NCBI GenBank assembly: GCA_030608725.1
Contig: JAUWDP010000007.1
Coordinates: 1-12,674 of the forward strand
Length of the DNA stretch: 12,674 bases
Reading direction: 5' to 3'
Origin: Candidatus Bathyarchaeota archaeon
GTDB lineage: Archaea > Thermoproteota > Bathyarchaeia > TCS64
Every line of letters begins with the position of its first letter. Within the stretch, counting starts at the first letter, position 1. The position numbers and the translations under genes were made by a program. The notes beneath the pieces were generated by a model. That model ran no database searches. It was given only the letters and a program-made list of their open reading frames with translations, and was not told the origin of the DNA. This document shows, in pieces, positions 6,360 through 12,674 of this stretch.

Positions 6360-7000
6360 GCAACAGAAGAAGGCAGAGGGAGAACCCGCTGGACACCTGG
6401 GTGCCCAAGACGAGGCTCGGAAGGATGGTCCACGAGGGACATATATCGTCCATCTACGAGATATTCGAGGAGGGCTACAGGATCAAGGAAGTCGAGATAG
6501 TCGACGTCCTGATCCCAGACCTCAGGGACGAGGTCATAGACATCAACTTGGTGCAGAAGCAGACGGACGCCGGCGAGAGGTCCCGGTTCAGGGCCATCGT
6601 GGCGATGGGCAACGGAGACGGCCTAATCGGACTCGGCGCAGGAAAGGCCCCGAGGGTCCGGAACGCCATCGAGAAAGGGATCCGAGACGCCAAGATGAAC
6701 ATCTACCCCATCCGGAGGGGCTGCGGAAGCTGGGAGTGCGGATGCGGGGAGCCCCACACGCTGCCCTTCAAGGTTACCGGGAAGAGCGGAAGCGTAGAGG
6801 TGACCCTGATCCCAGGGGCTAAAGGCTTGGGACTCGTAGCAGGTGAGACCGCCAGAGTCGTCCTCGGCATGGCGGGTGTCAAGGACTGCTACTCAAAGAC
6901 GAAGGGCGCCACCAAGACTGCGACTTCCTTCTCCTTCGCGACCTTCGAGGCACTGAAGAACACGATGAAGATAATGACCCCGAAGGACTGGGCGACCTAA
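6356..7000 (+). CDS. rps5: Small-subunit ribosomal protein uS5
   Basis: 214 residues. After an archaeal N terminus (NPLDTWVPKTRLGRMVHEGH) come the double-stranded RNA-binding-like domain (VQKQTDAGERSRFRAIVAMG, GDGLIGLGAGKAPRVRNAIE) and the archaeal/eukaryotic Cys-rich loop RRGCGSWECGCGEPHTLPFK, then KGLGLVAGETARVVLGMAGV and the C-terminal domain ending MTPKDWAT. uS5 acts in 30S decoding accuracy and in mRNA unwinding at the entry channel together with uS3 (known). Its ATG overlaps the uL18 stop (6356-6359). Nothing unusual is seen. Confidence 0.97.
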   Translation: MSNRRRQRENPLDTWVPKTRLGRMVHEGHISSIYEIFEEGYRIKEVEIVDVLIPDLRDEVIDINLVQKQTDAGERSRFRAIVAMGNGDGLIGLGAGKAPRVRNAIEKGIRDAKMNIYPIRRGCGSWECGCGEPHTLPFKVTGKSGSVEVTLIPGAKGLGLVAGETARVVLGMAGVKDCYSKTKGATKTATSFSFATFEALKNTMKIMTPKDWAT

Positions 7001-7001
7001 G

Positions 7002-7475
7002 ATGGAGAAGAAGTGCCTTCTAGCGATCCGGATCAGGGGAGGCGTCAACGCGTCCCACAGGCAGGAGGACACCCTGAGAATGCTCAGAGTAGACAGGAAC
7101 AACACAGCCACGCTGCTCGATGACAGGCCCGAGTACCGGGGGATGCTTCAGCACGCCAAGGACTACATAACCTGGGGGGAGCCCACACTGGAGACCGTCA
7201 GCCTGCTGCTGAAGAAGAGGGGGAAGAAGGTCGGAAACCACCCGATCGAGGTGGAGTCCCTCAACGACCTCGGGTACGACTCATATGACTCGCTGGCTAA
7301 GGCGATACTGGATGGGGAGGTCGAGTTCAACAAGCTTGAGGGAGTGAAGCCGTTCTTCAGGCTCCACCCGCCCAGAAAGGGGTTCAAGAGGACCGTGAAG
7401 CGCCCCTACAGGGACCGAGGAGAGCTCGGCTACCGAGGAGAGGCGATAAACGAGCTCGCCAAACGCATGGCCTAA
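7002..7475 (+). CDS. rpl30: Large-subunit ribosomal protein uL30, long archaeal form
   Basis: 157 residues. The N terminus CLLAIRIRGGVNASHRQEDT then LRMLRVDRNNTATLLDDRPE is the uL30 domain; the rest (YRGMLQHAKDYITWGEPTLE, VEFNKLEGVKPFFRLHPPRK) is the extended archaeal/eukaryotic version (eukaryotic L7 type). It binds 23S rRNA domain II next to the 5S region (known). ATG 7002 lies 1 base after the uS5 stop with no good Shine-Dalgarno, so translation is probably coupled. This is the last gene of the first ribosomal block: a T-rich stretch follows, and uL15, its normal neighbour, appears only 1.46 kb later. Confidence 0.96.
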   Translation: MEKKCLLAIRIRGGVNASHRQEDTLRMLRVDRNNTATLLDDRPEYRGMLQHAKDYITWGEPTLETVSLLLKKRGKKVGNHPIEVESLNDLGYDSYDSLAKAILDGEVEFNKLEGVKPFFRLHPPRKGFKRTVKRPYRDRGELGYRGEAINELAKRMA

Positions 7476-7485
7476 CCCGTTCTAA

Positions 7486-7503
7486 CCTTTTACAGCTATT
7501 TTT
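7486..7503 (+). terminator. T-rich archaeal-type terminator after uL30
   Basis: Two T runs, TTTT at 7488-7491 and TTTTT at 7499-7503, follow the uL30 stop by 13-28 bases; another TTTTT lies at 7541-7545. Archaeal RNA polymerase terminates at such non-template T tracts without needing a hairpin. It would end the long ribosomal transcript before the kinase gene. Confidence 0.5.
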
Positions 7504-7740
7504 CGTTACAATACGCGTCCTCATCATAGAGTGATGGACATTTTTCTAGATACCACATTAATATCTAGGACTCTGTTGATTCTTCCAGTTCTCTATGAGC
7601 CATTTAATGTGAATAATTCATTTATCTAGGGTCTCACTAGGAAAACGCCTTGAAGTAGTTGAACCTGCGATGATTCGAGGTGCCCCTCTACCTAGTGTCA
7701 GGATTGAGAGTACCCGAGGCCTAGTGAGAGGTGTTTCTAA
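7504..7740 (+). promoter_or_regulatory. AT-rich leader of the kinase gene with inverted repeats
   Basis: No gene or tRNA is visible here. The stretch is far more AT-rich than its surroundings. It holds a 7-base inverted repeat, CTAGATA (7546-7552) and TATCTAG (7562-7568), around a 9-base spacer; a second TATCTAGG at 7623-7630; and a perfect 10-base inverted repeat, TCTCACTAGG (7632-7641) and CCTAGTGAGA (7720-7729), with a further CCTAGTG at 7691-7697. Several TATA-like elements occur (for example CATTTAAT near 7601 and CATTTATC near 7619) but none is decisive. GAGGTG at 7728-7733 is the ribosome-binding site of the kinase and overlaps the right arm of the 10-base repeat. I infer a promoter plus operator or leader structure. 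Confidence 0.4.
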
Positions 7741-8763
7741 GTGACCCCTCAACACCTCGTCTTCGACCTCATCATCATCGGCATCCTTGGATACATCGCA
7801 TACATCTTCGGGAGGAAACAGAATCCAACCGACAACATCTGGCTGAAGAGGTTAGCGATGGTCTTAAAGCTGGAGTTTGCGCTCGGGATCTTCCTGTTCC
7901 TCTTGGAATACTATATCAGTGATATGTCAGACAACGCTGTCAACTGGCATTCATATCAGATAGTAATGGTGCTATTCCTACTCGTCTCCTACATCCACGA
8001 GAACGCGGAGAACCTCGAGGCCATAGTCGAGGAGAGGACGAGGGACCTGCTGGAGGCCGAAAGGATGGCAGCCCTCGGGAAGGTCGTCAGCATGGTGAGC
8101 CATGACCTCAGGGGGCCCCTCCAGAAGATACGGAACCTGACGTACCTCTTGAAGCATGAGCCACACAGGTCGGATGAATATTTAAACATGATAAACGACT
8201 CGGTCCTCTTCTCCGTCGACATACTAGACGATCTACGGGAGCACACGAGGGATGAGCCACTCACGCTCATCGACGTGGAGGTCAGCCGCCTGCTTGAGCA
8301 GGTGATCAACGACAGCGTTATACCTGAGAACGTGGAGGTCCAACTGATAGCGACCCCACATCAAGTTAACATCGACTATAACAAGATGCGCCGGGTGCTA
8401 TGGAACTTGGTCAAGAACGCTTGCGAGGCGATGCCCGACGGAGGGGTGCTGAAGATAGAGACCAAAGGGTCTTCGAATGGATTAATTATTGATGTATCGG
8501 ATACCGGAGCCGGCGTACCCGAGGACTTCCGAGATAAACTGTTCATGGCCTTCAACACCACTAAGGGAAAAGGCATGGGTATGGGGCTGGCTTACAGTAA
8601 AAGGACTGTGGAGCAGCATGGTGGGACGATCGGCGTGGAGACCGAGTTCGGAATAGGGACTACGTTCCGTATACACTTGCCGTCCGATGACAGGGCCGAT
8701 CTGGTGACTGATGCACAGTCAGTCGAGATAATTTCCTCTTCGGTAGAAACCCCATTGCGATGA
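7741..8763 (+). CDS. Membrane sensor histidine kinase
   Basis: 340 residues. N-terminal hydrophobic segments at about 6-23, 39-58 and 71-86 suggest three membrane helices with almost no extracytoplasmic sensor domain. A charged helix (87-112, ENAENLEAIVEERTRDLLEA) leads to the dimerisation/phosphoacceptor H-box MVSHDLRGPLQKI with His121. The ATPase domain has the N-box WNLVKNACEAM (221-231, Asn226), G1 box DTGAGV (254-259), F-box LFMAF (267-271) and G2 box GKGMGMGL (276-283). All catalytic features are intact. A ~27-residue polar tail ends the protein. Family role: autophosphorylation on His and transfer to a response regulator. No receiver domain or regulator gene is in the window, so it is an orphan kinase here. 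The GTG start at 7741 is supported by GAGGTG 7 bases upstream and is the only start before the first membrane helix. Its place between uL30 and uL15 is unusual; the signal sensed is unknown. Confidence 0.93.
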   Translation: MTPQHLVFDLIIIGILGYIAYIFGRKQNPTDNIWLKRLAMVLKLEFALGIFLFLLEYYISDMSDNAVNWHSYQIVMVLFLLVSYIHENAENLEAIVEERTRDLLEAERMAALGKVVSMVSHDLRGPLQKIRNLTYLLKHEPHRSDEYLNMINDSVLFSVDILDDLREHTRDEPLTLIDVEVSRLLEQVINDSVIPENVEVQLIATPHQVNIDYNKMRRVLWNLVKNACEAMPDGGVLKIETKGSSNGLIIDVSDTGAGVPEDFRDKLFMAFNTTKGKGMGMGLAYSKRTVEQHGGTIGVETEFGIGTTFRIHLPSDDRADLVTDAQSVEIISSSVETPLR

Positions 8764-8781
8764 GGAAAAGGTTGTTTCCCT

Positions 8782-8798
8782 CTATTTTCCTAAAATAG
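8782..8798. terminator. AT-rich hairpin after the kinase, possible terminator
   Basis: CTATTTT (8782-8788), a 3-base loop, then AAAATAG (8792-8798) form a perfect 7-base stem 19 bases after the kinase stop. It has T runs on both strands, so it could end transcripts from either side. Stem strength is low (mostly A-T). Confidence 0.3.
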
Positions 8799-8936
8799 CG
8801 ATTATCTTAGTCTGATGAAAATGCTTATCTTTAAGCTTGCGGTGATAGAGGGAGAAGGTCCGAATAGATAGAAGCCTGAGATATATCATTAGGTTTTTAT
8901 GGCGTTCATGTTCCTTCAATACGGACGGTAAACGAA
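8799..8936 (+). promoter_or_regulatory. Intergenic region with candidate promoter for uL15-secY-alaX
   Basis: This AT-rich stretch precedes uL15. TATA-like elements occur at 8881-8888 (ATATATCA) and 8894-8901 (GTTTTTAT region); either would place the transcription start a short way before ATG 8937. There is no strong Shine-Dalgarno (only GGACGGTAA about 8924-8932). Because the kinase lies before it, uL15-secY-alaX probably needs its own promoter. The precise element is not decided by sequence alone. Confidence 0.3.
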
Positions 8937-9371
8937 ATGCCCCACAAACTGAGGAAGTCGCGTAAACAGCGTGGTTCAAGGTACTGCGGATGGGGACAGG
9001 TTGGTCAGCACCGCAAGGGCGGGATGAGAGGCGGTAAGGGCAGGGCGGGTGGACGGAAGCACTTCTGGATCCGCACAGTGAAGTACGAGCCCGACAGGTA
9101 CAAAAGCGTAGGTTTCAAACCACCGTCATCCCTTAAGCCCAGGGCTGTCACAATCAACATAGGCGACCTGGAGAACCTAGCTCGAAACAAACTGGGCATG
9201 GAGGTCGGTGGGGCGGACACCCATGACCTCGACCTTGAGGGCCTAGGTTATGTGAAGCTCCTTGGAAGGGGAAAGATACATGTCCCATTGGCTGTAAAAA
9301 TTCCTGAGTATTCCTCCAGGGCCCTTGAGAAGATTGAGGCTGCCGGAGGACACATCGTAGAGATTGAGTGA
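8937..9371 (+). CDS. rpl15: Large-subunit ribosomal protein uL15
   Basis: 144 residues. The archaeal/eukaryotic N terminus (KLRKSRKQRGSRYCGWGQVG then QHRKGGMRGGKGRAGGRKHF) is followed by KYEPDRYKSVGFKPPSSLKP, a Leu/Val-rich middle and a C-terminal LLGRGKIHVPLAVKIPEYSS with IEAAGGHIVEIE. uL15 spans 23S rRNA domains in the 50S core (known). It is the normal companion of uL30 and secY but is detached from uL30 here by the kinase gene. ATG at 8937 is the only sensible start. Its stop lies 5 bases before the chosen SecY ATG. Confidence 0.96.
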   Translation: MPHKLRKSRKQRGSRYCGWGQVGQHRKGGMRGGKGRAGGRKHFWIRTVKYEPDRYKSVGFKPPSSLKPRAVTINIGDLENLARNKLGMEVGGADTHDLDLEGLGYVKLLGRGKIHVPLAVKIPEYSSRALEKIEAAGGHIVEIE

Positions 9372-9376
9372 TCGGG

Positions 9377-10786
9377 ATGGGTCGGTTCCTCGAGTTCTTC
9401 AGGCCGATAGCTCCCTTCGTTCCAGAGGTGAAGACCCCTGAGCGTAAGGTCAGCTTCAACCGGAAGCTCATGTGGACCGGCATCGCCCTCATCTGCTACC
9501 TTATCATGGCGGAGACTCCCCTGTACGGCGTCAACGTCAGCCAGTCTCAAGCGCAGCAGCTTGCCGCCTACAGGGTGATATTCGCCTCAACCGCTGGGAC
9601 GCTGCTGGAGCTTGGGATAGGCCCCATCGTTACGGCAGGCCTGATTATTCAGCTTCTCGCGGGCTCAGATTTGATAGGCTTCGATAACACGAATCCGGAG
9701 GACAGGGCCCTCTTCACGACTGTGAGCAAGATATTCTCCTTTTTAATGGTAGCCTTCCAGTCGTTGGCCTACATCATCACGGGTCAGTACGGTCAGCTTA
9801 CTTTGAGCACCGCACTCATAATTTTCACTCAGCTCTTTTTAGCGGGATTCGTCCTCATGATGCTCGATGAGATGGTGCAGAAGGGCTGGGGGATAGGCAG
9901 CGGAATAAGCCTGTTCATCGTCGCTGGGATAACCAAGACGATCTGGATGAGCTCCTTCAACCTCTACCCATCAGCCGACGGTAGGCGGATAGGGGCCATC
10001 TGGGCGTTCTTCGAGGGGATCATGAGGGGCGACCCTGTGCTCAACTGGTTCTACAGGCCTGGATACCCTGACATGATCGGGCTTCTGACCACGGTAGCGG
10101 TCTTCGCGTTCGTTGTCTACGTGGAGGGGATGAGGGTGGAGCTACCAATATCCCACTCCTCCTTCAGGGGGTTCAGGGGGAAGATGCCCATTAAGCTCCT
10201 CTACGTCTCGAACATCCCCGTGATACTGACCTACACCCTCTTCGGCTTCCTGCAGATGGTGAGCCAGTTGGTATGGTCGCGGTGGAACGCCGACAACGGG
10301 AATACGCTGCTGAACCTGTTTGGCACGTTCAACGCCACGACAGGACGGCCTACGGGCGGTTTGGTCTACTACACGACCTCCCCGGGCTCCCTCGGAGGGG
10401 TGATAAACGAGCCCATCCGTGCCCTGGTGTACCTCCTGATAGTTGTGGCCATCTGCGTCCTGTTCTCACTGACTTGGCTGGAGATAGGGGGCTTGGGGGC
10501 TGAGAACATGGCCGATCAGCTCCTGTCTTCAGGCATGCAGGTGCCCGGGTTCAGGCGCAGCAGGAGGCCTCTTGTAGCATTGTTGAACAGGTACATCCCT
10601 ACGATCACCGTGATAGGCGGCTTCATCATTGGGATGCTGGCGGCTCTGTCGGAGTTCCTGAACGTCTTCGGTTCGGGCATGGGGGCCCTCCTCTGCGTCA
10701 GCATAATGTACCAGTACTACCAGACGATGGTCCAGGAGCAGGTGGACGAGCTCTACCCGTTCCTCAGAGGGGCATTCAGTCGATGA
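9377..10786 (+). CDS. secY: Protein translocase subunit SecY
   Basis: About 469 residues and ten hydrophobic helices, an archaeal SecY (Sec61-alpha family), the channel of the SecYEG translocon. The N terminus MGRFLEFFRPIAPFVPEVKT is typical. TM1 is about 31-49, the plug/TM2a region about 66-76 followed by LGIGPIVTAGLIIQLL (TM2b), a cytoplasmic loop has GMRVELPISHSSFRGFRGKM (the conserved ribosome-contact loop), and the last loop has LGAENMADQLLSSGMQVPGF. It threads secreted and membrane proteins from the ribosome (known). An in-frame GTG at 9368 overlaps the uL15 stop, but ATG 9377 is preferred because homology starts there and GAGTGAT (9366-9372) fits as Shine-Dalgarno. The stop overlaps alaX by ATGA. 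The usual archaeal follower adk is not found next to it. Confidence 0.96.
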   Translation: MGRFLEFFRPIAPFVPEVKTPERKVSFNRKLMWTGIALICYLIMAETPLYGVNVSQSQAQQLAAYRVIFASTAGTLLELGIGPIVTAGLIIQLLAGSDLIGFDNTNPEDRALFTTVSKIFSFLMVAFQSLAYIITGQYGQLTLSTALIIFTQLFLAGFVLMMLDEMVQKGWGIGSGISLFIVAGITKTIWMSSFNLYPSADGRRIGAIWAFFEGIMRGDPVLNWFYRPGYPDMIGLLTTVAVFAFVVYVEGMRVELPISHSSFRGFRGKMPIKLLYVSNIPVILTYTLFGFLQMVSQLVWSRWNADNGNTLLNLFGTFNATTGRPTGGLVYYTTSPGSLGGVINEPIRALVYLLIVVAICVLFSLTWLEIGGLGAENMADQLLSSGMQVPGFRRSRRPLVALLNRYIPTITVIGGFIIGMLAALSEFLNVFGSGMGALLCVSIMYQYYQTMVQEQVDELYPFLRGAFSR

Positions 10787-11427
10787 AGCTGACAGTGAAG
10801 CTCTACGACGAAGACCCGTACCTAACGAAATTTGTAGCAGTCGTGATAGCTGTCAACGAGAACGATGTTGTCCTCGACCGTACAGCCTTCTACCCGGAAA
10901 GCGGCGGACAGGCGGGGGATACTGGCCGGATCGGCGGGGTGGATGTCGTTGACACCCAGATCGAGAATGGAGTCATCAGCCATACTCTGACCTCCGCTCC
11001 CCTCTTCACGGTGGGAAGCGAGATCGAGGGAGAGGTCGACTGGGACAGGCGTCACAGGATCATGAGGCTCCACTCGGCCGCCCACATCATGGAGCACTTC
11101 CTCTGGGCTAGGATGGGCCACCTGGAGCGGCTCGGCTCCTTCGTGGACGAAAAGAAGGACAGGGCCGACTACTCGTATGAGGGGAGGCTGCCCGCTGAGG
11201 CCCTCAAGGAGGTTGAGGAGTCGACAAACGCCTTCATCGCAGAGGGGCACGAGATAAGGATAGACTCAGATCCCAGTCTACCCGGCATAAGGATCTGGAG
11301 GTGCGCAGACATCGAGATGCACTGCGCAGGGACCCACGTCCGGGACACGAAGGAGATAGAGGAGATCAGGCTCAAGAGGAAGAACCCGGGAAAGGGCAAG
11401 GAGAGGGTAGAGACCTCCCTCGCTTGA
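10783..11427 (+). CDS. alaX: AlaX-type alanyl-tRNA editing protein
   Basis: 214 residues. Matches free-standing AlaX editing proteins related to the AlaRS editing domain: an N-terminal barrel part with TAFYPESGGQAGDTG (33-47), then the zinc motif HSAAH (His97 and His101) and CAGTH (Cys181 and His185), all present. The enzyme hydrolyses Ser- or Gly-mischarged tRNA(Ala) (known for the family); substrate preference cannot be read from the sequence. The size, larger than the smallest AlaX forms, suggests an AlaX-M-like protein. ATG 10783 overlaps the secY stop, so it is translated as part of that transcript, an uncommon neighbour for secY. A C-terminal basic stretch (RLKRKNPGKGKERVE) is seen. A T6 tract follows at 11453. 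Confidence 0.9.
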   Translation: MKLTVKLYDEDPYLTKFVAVVIAVNENDVVLDRTAFYPESGGQAGDTGRIGGVDVVDTQIENGVISHTLTSAPLFTVGSEIEGEVDWDRRHRIMRLHSAAHIMEHFLWARMGHLERLGSFVDEKKDRADYSYEGRLPAEALKEVEESTNAFIAEGHEIRIDSDPSLPGIRIWRCADIEMHCAGTHVRDTKEIEEIRLKRKNPGKGKERVETSLA

Positions 11428-11450
11428 ATGTCGGTACCTGACGCTATGCC

Positions 11451-11459
11451 CGTTTTTTC
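11451..11459 (+). terminator. T6 tract, probable terminator after alaX
   Basis: CGTTTTTTC, a six-T run at 11453-11458, lies 25 bases after the alaX stop and suits archaeal termination on a T tract. It would close the uL15-secY-alaX transcript. Confidence 0.5.
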
Positions 11460-11683
11460 AGAAATGTTAATATGAACATACCTGGTAACCATGTAGAAGT
11501 GGTGTCAAGTGAGGGATAACATTCACCAGAGGCGGCTGCGTTCATCTACAGACAGCCTGACACATCCCTAGAGACAGCCAGGTTTTCTTCGATAATAATT
11601 CAGCCTGTTTCGGTTTTAGACACGTGTCAGTCGAATATGCCTAGGTATGACTACATCTATCGATAAGGATCTTTTGTAGATAA
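11460..11683. other. AT-rich gap before the integrase, no gene seen
   Basis: No tRNA, known RNA or convincing reading frame is visible. The stretch contains the 10-base perfect palindrome GACACGTGTC (11619-11628), the 8-base palindrome TATCGATA (11658-11665), and a 7-base pair CTGACAC (11557-11563) / GTGTCAG (11624-11630) in opposite orientation. Such elements beside an integrase gene could be recombinase arm sites or an att core, but no direct repeat pair flanking the element is available inside the window. Confidence 0.3.
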
Positions 11684-11698
11684 ATAAAGGTTAAATAT
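11684..11698 (+). promoter_or_regulatory. BRE/TATA promoter of the integrase, leaderless
   Basis: ATAAAGG then TTAAATAT (TATA box 11691-11698) matches the archaeal BRE plus TATA consensus well. The box centre is about 24 bases before ATG 11719, the usual distance to the transcription start, and no Shine-Dalgarno precedes that ATG. Together these predict a leaderless mRNA beginning at or next to the start codon. Confidence 0.6.
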
Positions 11699-11718
11699 CC
11701 CGCGACCCATCTATTTAC

Positions 11719-12674
11719 ATGGTAGAAATGGTTCAGTCGGCGAATAAGTTCTTGAGTCAATACGAGTCGTATAACACCAAGAAAGGATACAAGGTGGCTC
11801 TGACCCAATTCTTTACGCTGGTCTACCCTGAGTTAGCTGAGTTAAAGGATAGAGAGGAGAGATGGCTAAGGCTCAATGAGCTAAGTGTCAGGTACTTCTC
11901 AGAGGAACGAGACCCAAGGGAGGATGTTGTCGCATACAGGGATTGGATGATTGGGCGGGAGTTTGCCCCGAAGTCAAAGGTCTCTCGACTGGCAGGGATC
12001 TTTAGATTTTTTGAGGATAATGAGCAGGGCTTCAATAAAAATTGGAAAAAAAATATAATCGGGAAAGCTAAGGACGCAATCACAGAGGAGCGAGTCCCGA
12101 CGAAGGCTCAATTTATGAGTATTATCGAGCACCTTCCCTTACAAGGAAAGACAATGGCGGTGGTCCTCGCCTCTAGTGGGATGAGGATAGGTGAAGCAGT
12201 TCAGATAAAGTTGGAGAATCTAAATCTAGATCACAATCCCCCGAGGATTAAAATTCCGCTTAAAATCACAAAGACGAAGAAAAAGAGGACAACATTCATT
12301 GACCCAGACGCGAGAGGCTTAATCGAGGAATGGCTAAAGTTCCGGCCCGAGTATATCAAGCAAGCGAACAAGAGGGGGGCATATCTGAGGAATTCTCTCA
12401 CCCCAGAAAATGACCCCAGATTATTCCCCTTTACGGCTCAAACATTCCAAGTGCAGTGGAGGAGAGCCCTAGAAAAAGCAAAACTTTTAGAACTCGACAA
12501 TGGACGAGTGACAATACGCCCCCATAATCTTCGGAAGTATTTCCGGACTCGTGGTGATTGGAAGAACTCAGATTATCCAAAGGCCCTCATGGGTCACCAA
12601 GAAGGAATGGATGCTATCTATGCCCGATATGATCAGACTGAGGAAGAATTGGCAAAGGAGTATCTCCGGGTCAT
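11719..12674 (+). CDS. Tyrosine recombinase (integrase), 3' end cut by the window edge
   Basis: 318 codons are visible with no stop before the right edge. Residues ~1-120 look like a SAM-like core-binding domain; from ~125 the catalytic domain begins (VPTKAQFMSIIEHLPLQGKT). Catalytic residues: Arg156 in SSGMRIGEA, a basic beta-hairpin with Lys about 182-189 (KITKTKKK), His269 and Arg272 in RPHNLRKYF, His293 in MGHQEG, and the nucleophile Tyr301 (or Tyr304) in DAIYARYDQ. All five classes of residue are present, so the enzyme should be active. It cuts and rejoins DNA via a 3'-phosphotyrosine (known). The coding sequence is visibly more AT-rich than the ribosomal genes, as expected for an acquired element. 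ATG 11719 is chosen from the leaderless promoter. It may be the integrase of a provirus, plasmid or integrative element lying beyond the window. Confidence 0.9.
   Translation, partial: MVEMVQSANKFLSQYESYNTKKGYKVALTQFFTLVYPELAELKDREERWLRLNELSVRYFSEERDPREDVVAYRDWMIGREFAPKSKVSRLAGIFRFFEDNEQGFNKNWKKNIIGKAKDAITEERVPTKAQFMSIIEHLPLQGKTMAVVLASSGMRIGEAVQIKLENLNLDHNPPRIKIPLKITKTKKKRTTFIDPDARGLIEEWLKFRPEYIKQANKRGAYLRNSLTPENDPRLFPFTAQTFQVQWRRALEKAKLLELDNGRVTIRPHNLRKYFRTRGDWKNSDYPKALMGHQEGMDAIYARYDQTEEELAKEYLRV

Noticed and set aside
5602..6822. Arg/Gly-rich plus-strand frames at 5602-5922 and 6349-6822
   Set aside because: They are out-of-frame readings of eL19/uL18 and uS5, with the Arg/Gly/Asp composition expected of a shifted frame.
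11428..11718. tRNA gene or short peptide genes (about 15 codons near 11428 and 11472) before the integrase
   Set aside because: No cloverleaf or T-loop motif (GGTTCRA) is present, and the tiny frames have no ribosome-binding site or conserved sequence.
1..12674. CRISPR array or insertion sequence
   Set aside because: No regularly spaced direct repeats and no transposase motif; the only regular repeats are the coding 54-base units in uL5, which remain in frame and have no unique spacers.

Overview
The window is archaeal chromosomal DNA covering the distal half of the universal S10-spc ribosomal-protein cluster and the start of a mobile-element gene. The assignment to Archaea rests on archaeal/eukaryotic-type proteins (eS4, eL32, eL19, a long uL30, zinc-ribbon uS14), the RNase P protein Rnp1 inside the cluster, an archaeal-type SecY, and Shine-Dalgarno motifs matching the archaeal 16S 3' end. 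The lineage is not certain. The gene set and the absence of a SUI1 gene beside rnp1 make me lean weakly to a TACK-type archaeon (Bathyarchaeia-like), but this is a guess. The core ribosomal proteins are basic, so it is not a halophile.

Layout, all genes on the + strand. Positions 1-7475 hold one tightly packed block: uS3 (3' part only), uL29, rnp1, uS17, uL14, uL24, eS4, uL5, uS14, uS8, uL6, eL32, eL19, uL18, uS5, uL30. Genes overlap by 4-8 bases or lie 0-12 bases apart, with TTG, GTG and ATG starts. A T-rich terminator-like stretch follows uL30. Positions 7741-8763 carry a membrane sensor histidine kinase lying between uL30 and uL15, two genes that are normally adjacent. Positions 8937-11427 resume the cluster with uL15 and secY, followed by a translationally coupled alaX-type tRNA-editing gene. 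Positions 11428-11718 are AT-rich and contain a T6 terminator and a clear BRE/TATA promoter. From 11719 to the window edge runs a tyrosine recombinase (integrase) with its full catalytic set, cut off by the end of the window.

How the genes work together. The ribosomal genes supply both subunits, Rnp1 supplies tRNA 5' maturation, SecY the translocon, and AlaX removes mischarged alanyl-tRNA adducts, so almost everything serves translation and protein export. The kinase and the integrase are the outsiders.

The most unusual signal is that three ribosomal proteins of this one cluster carry long, low-complexity, strongly acidic extensions: a roughly 155-residue C-terminal tail on uS3, a roughly 95-residue N-terminal extension on uL5 built partly from 18-residue tandem repeats, and a roughly 43-residue C-terminal tail on eL32. 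Second is the sensor kinase interrupting the ribosomal cluster, with its own leader region containing inverted repeats.
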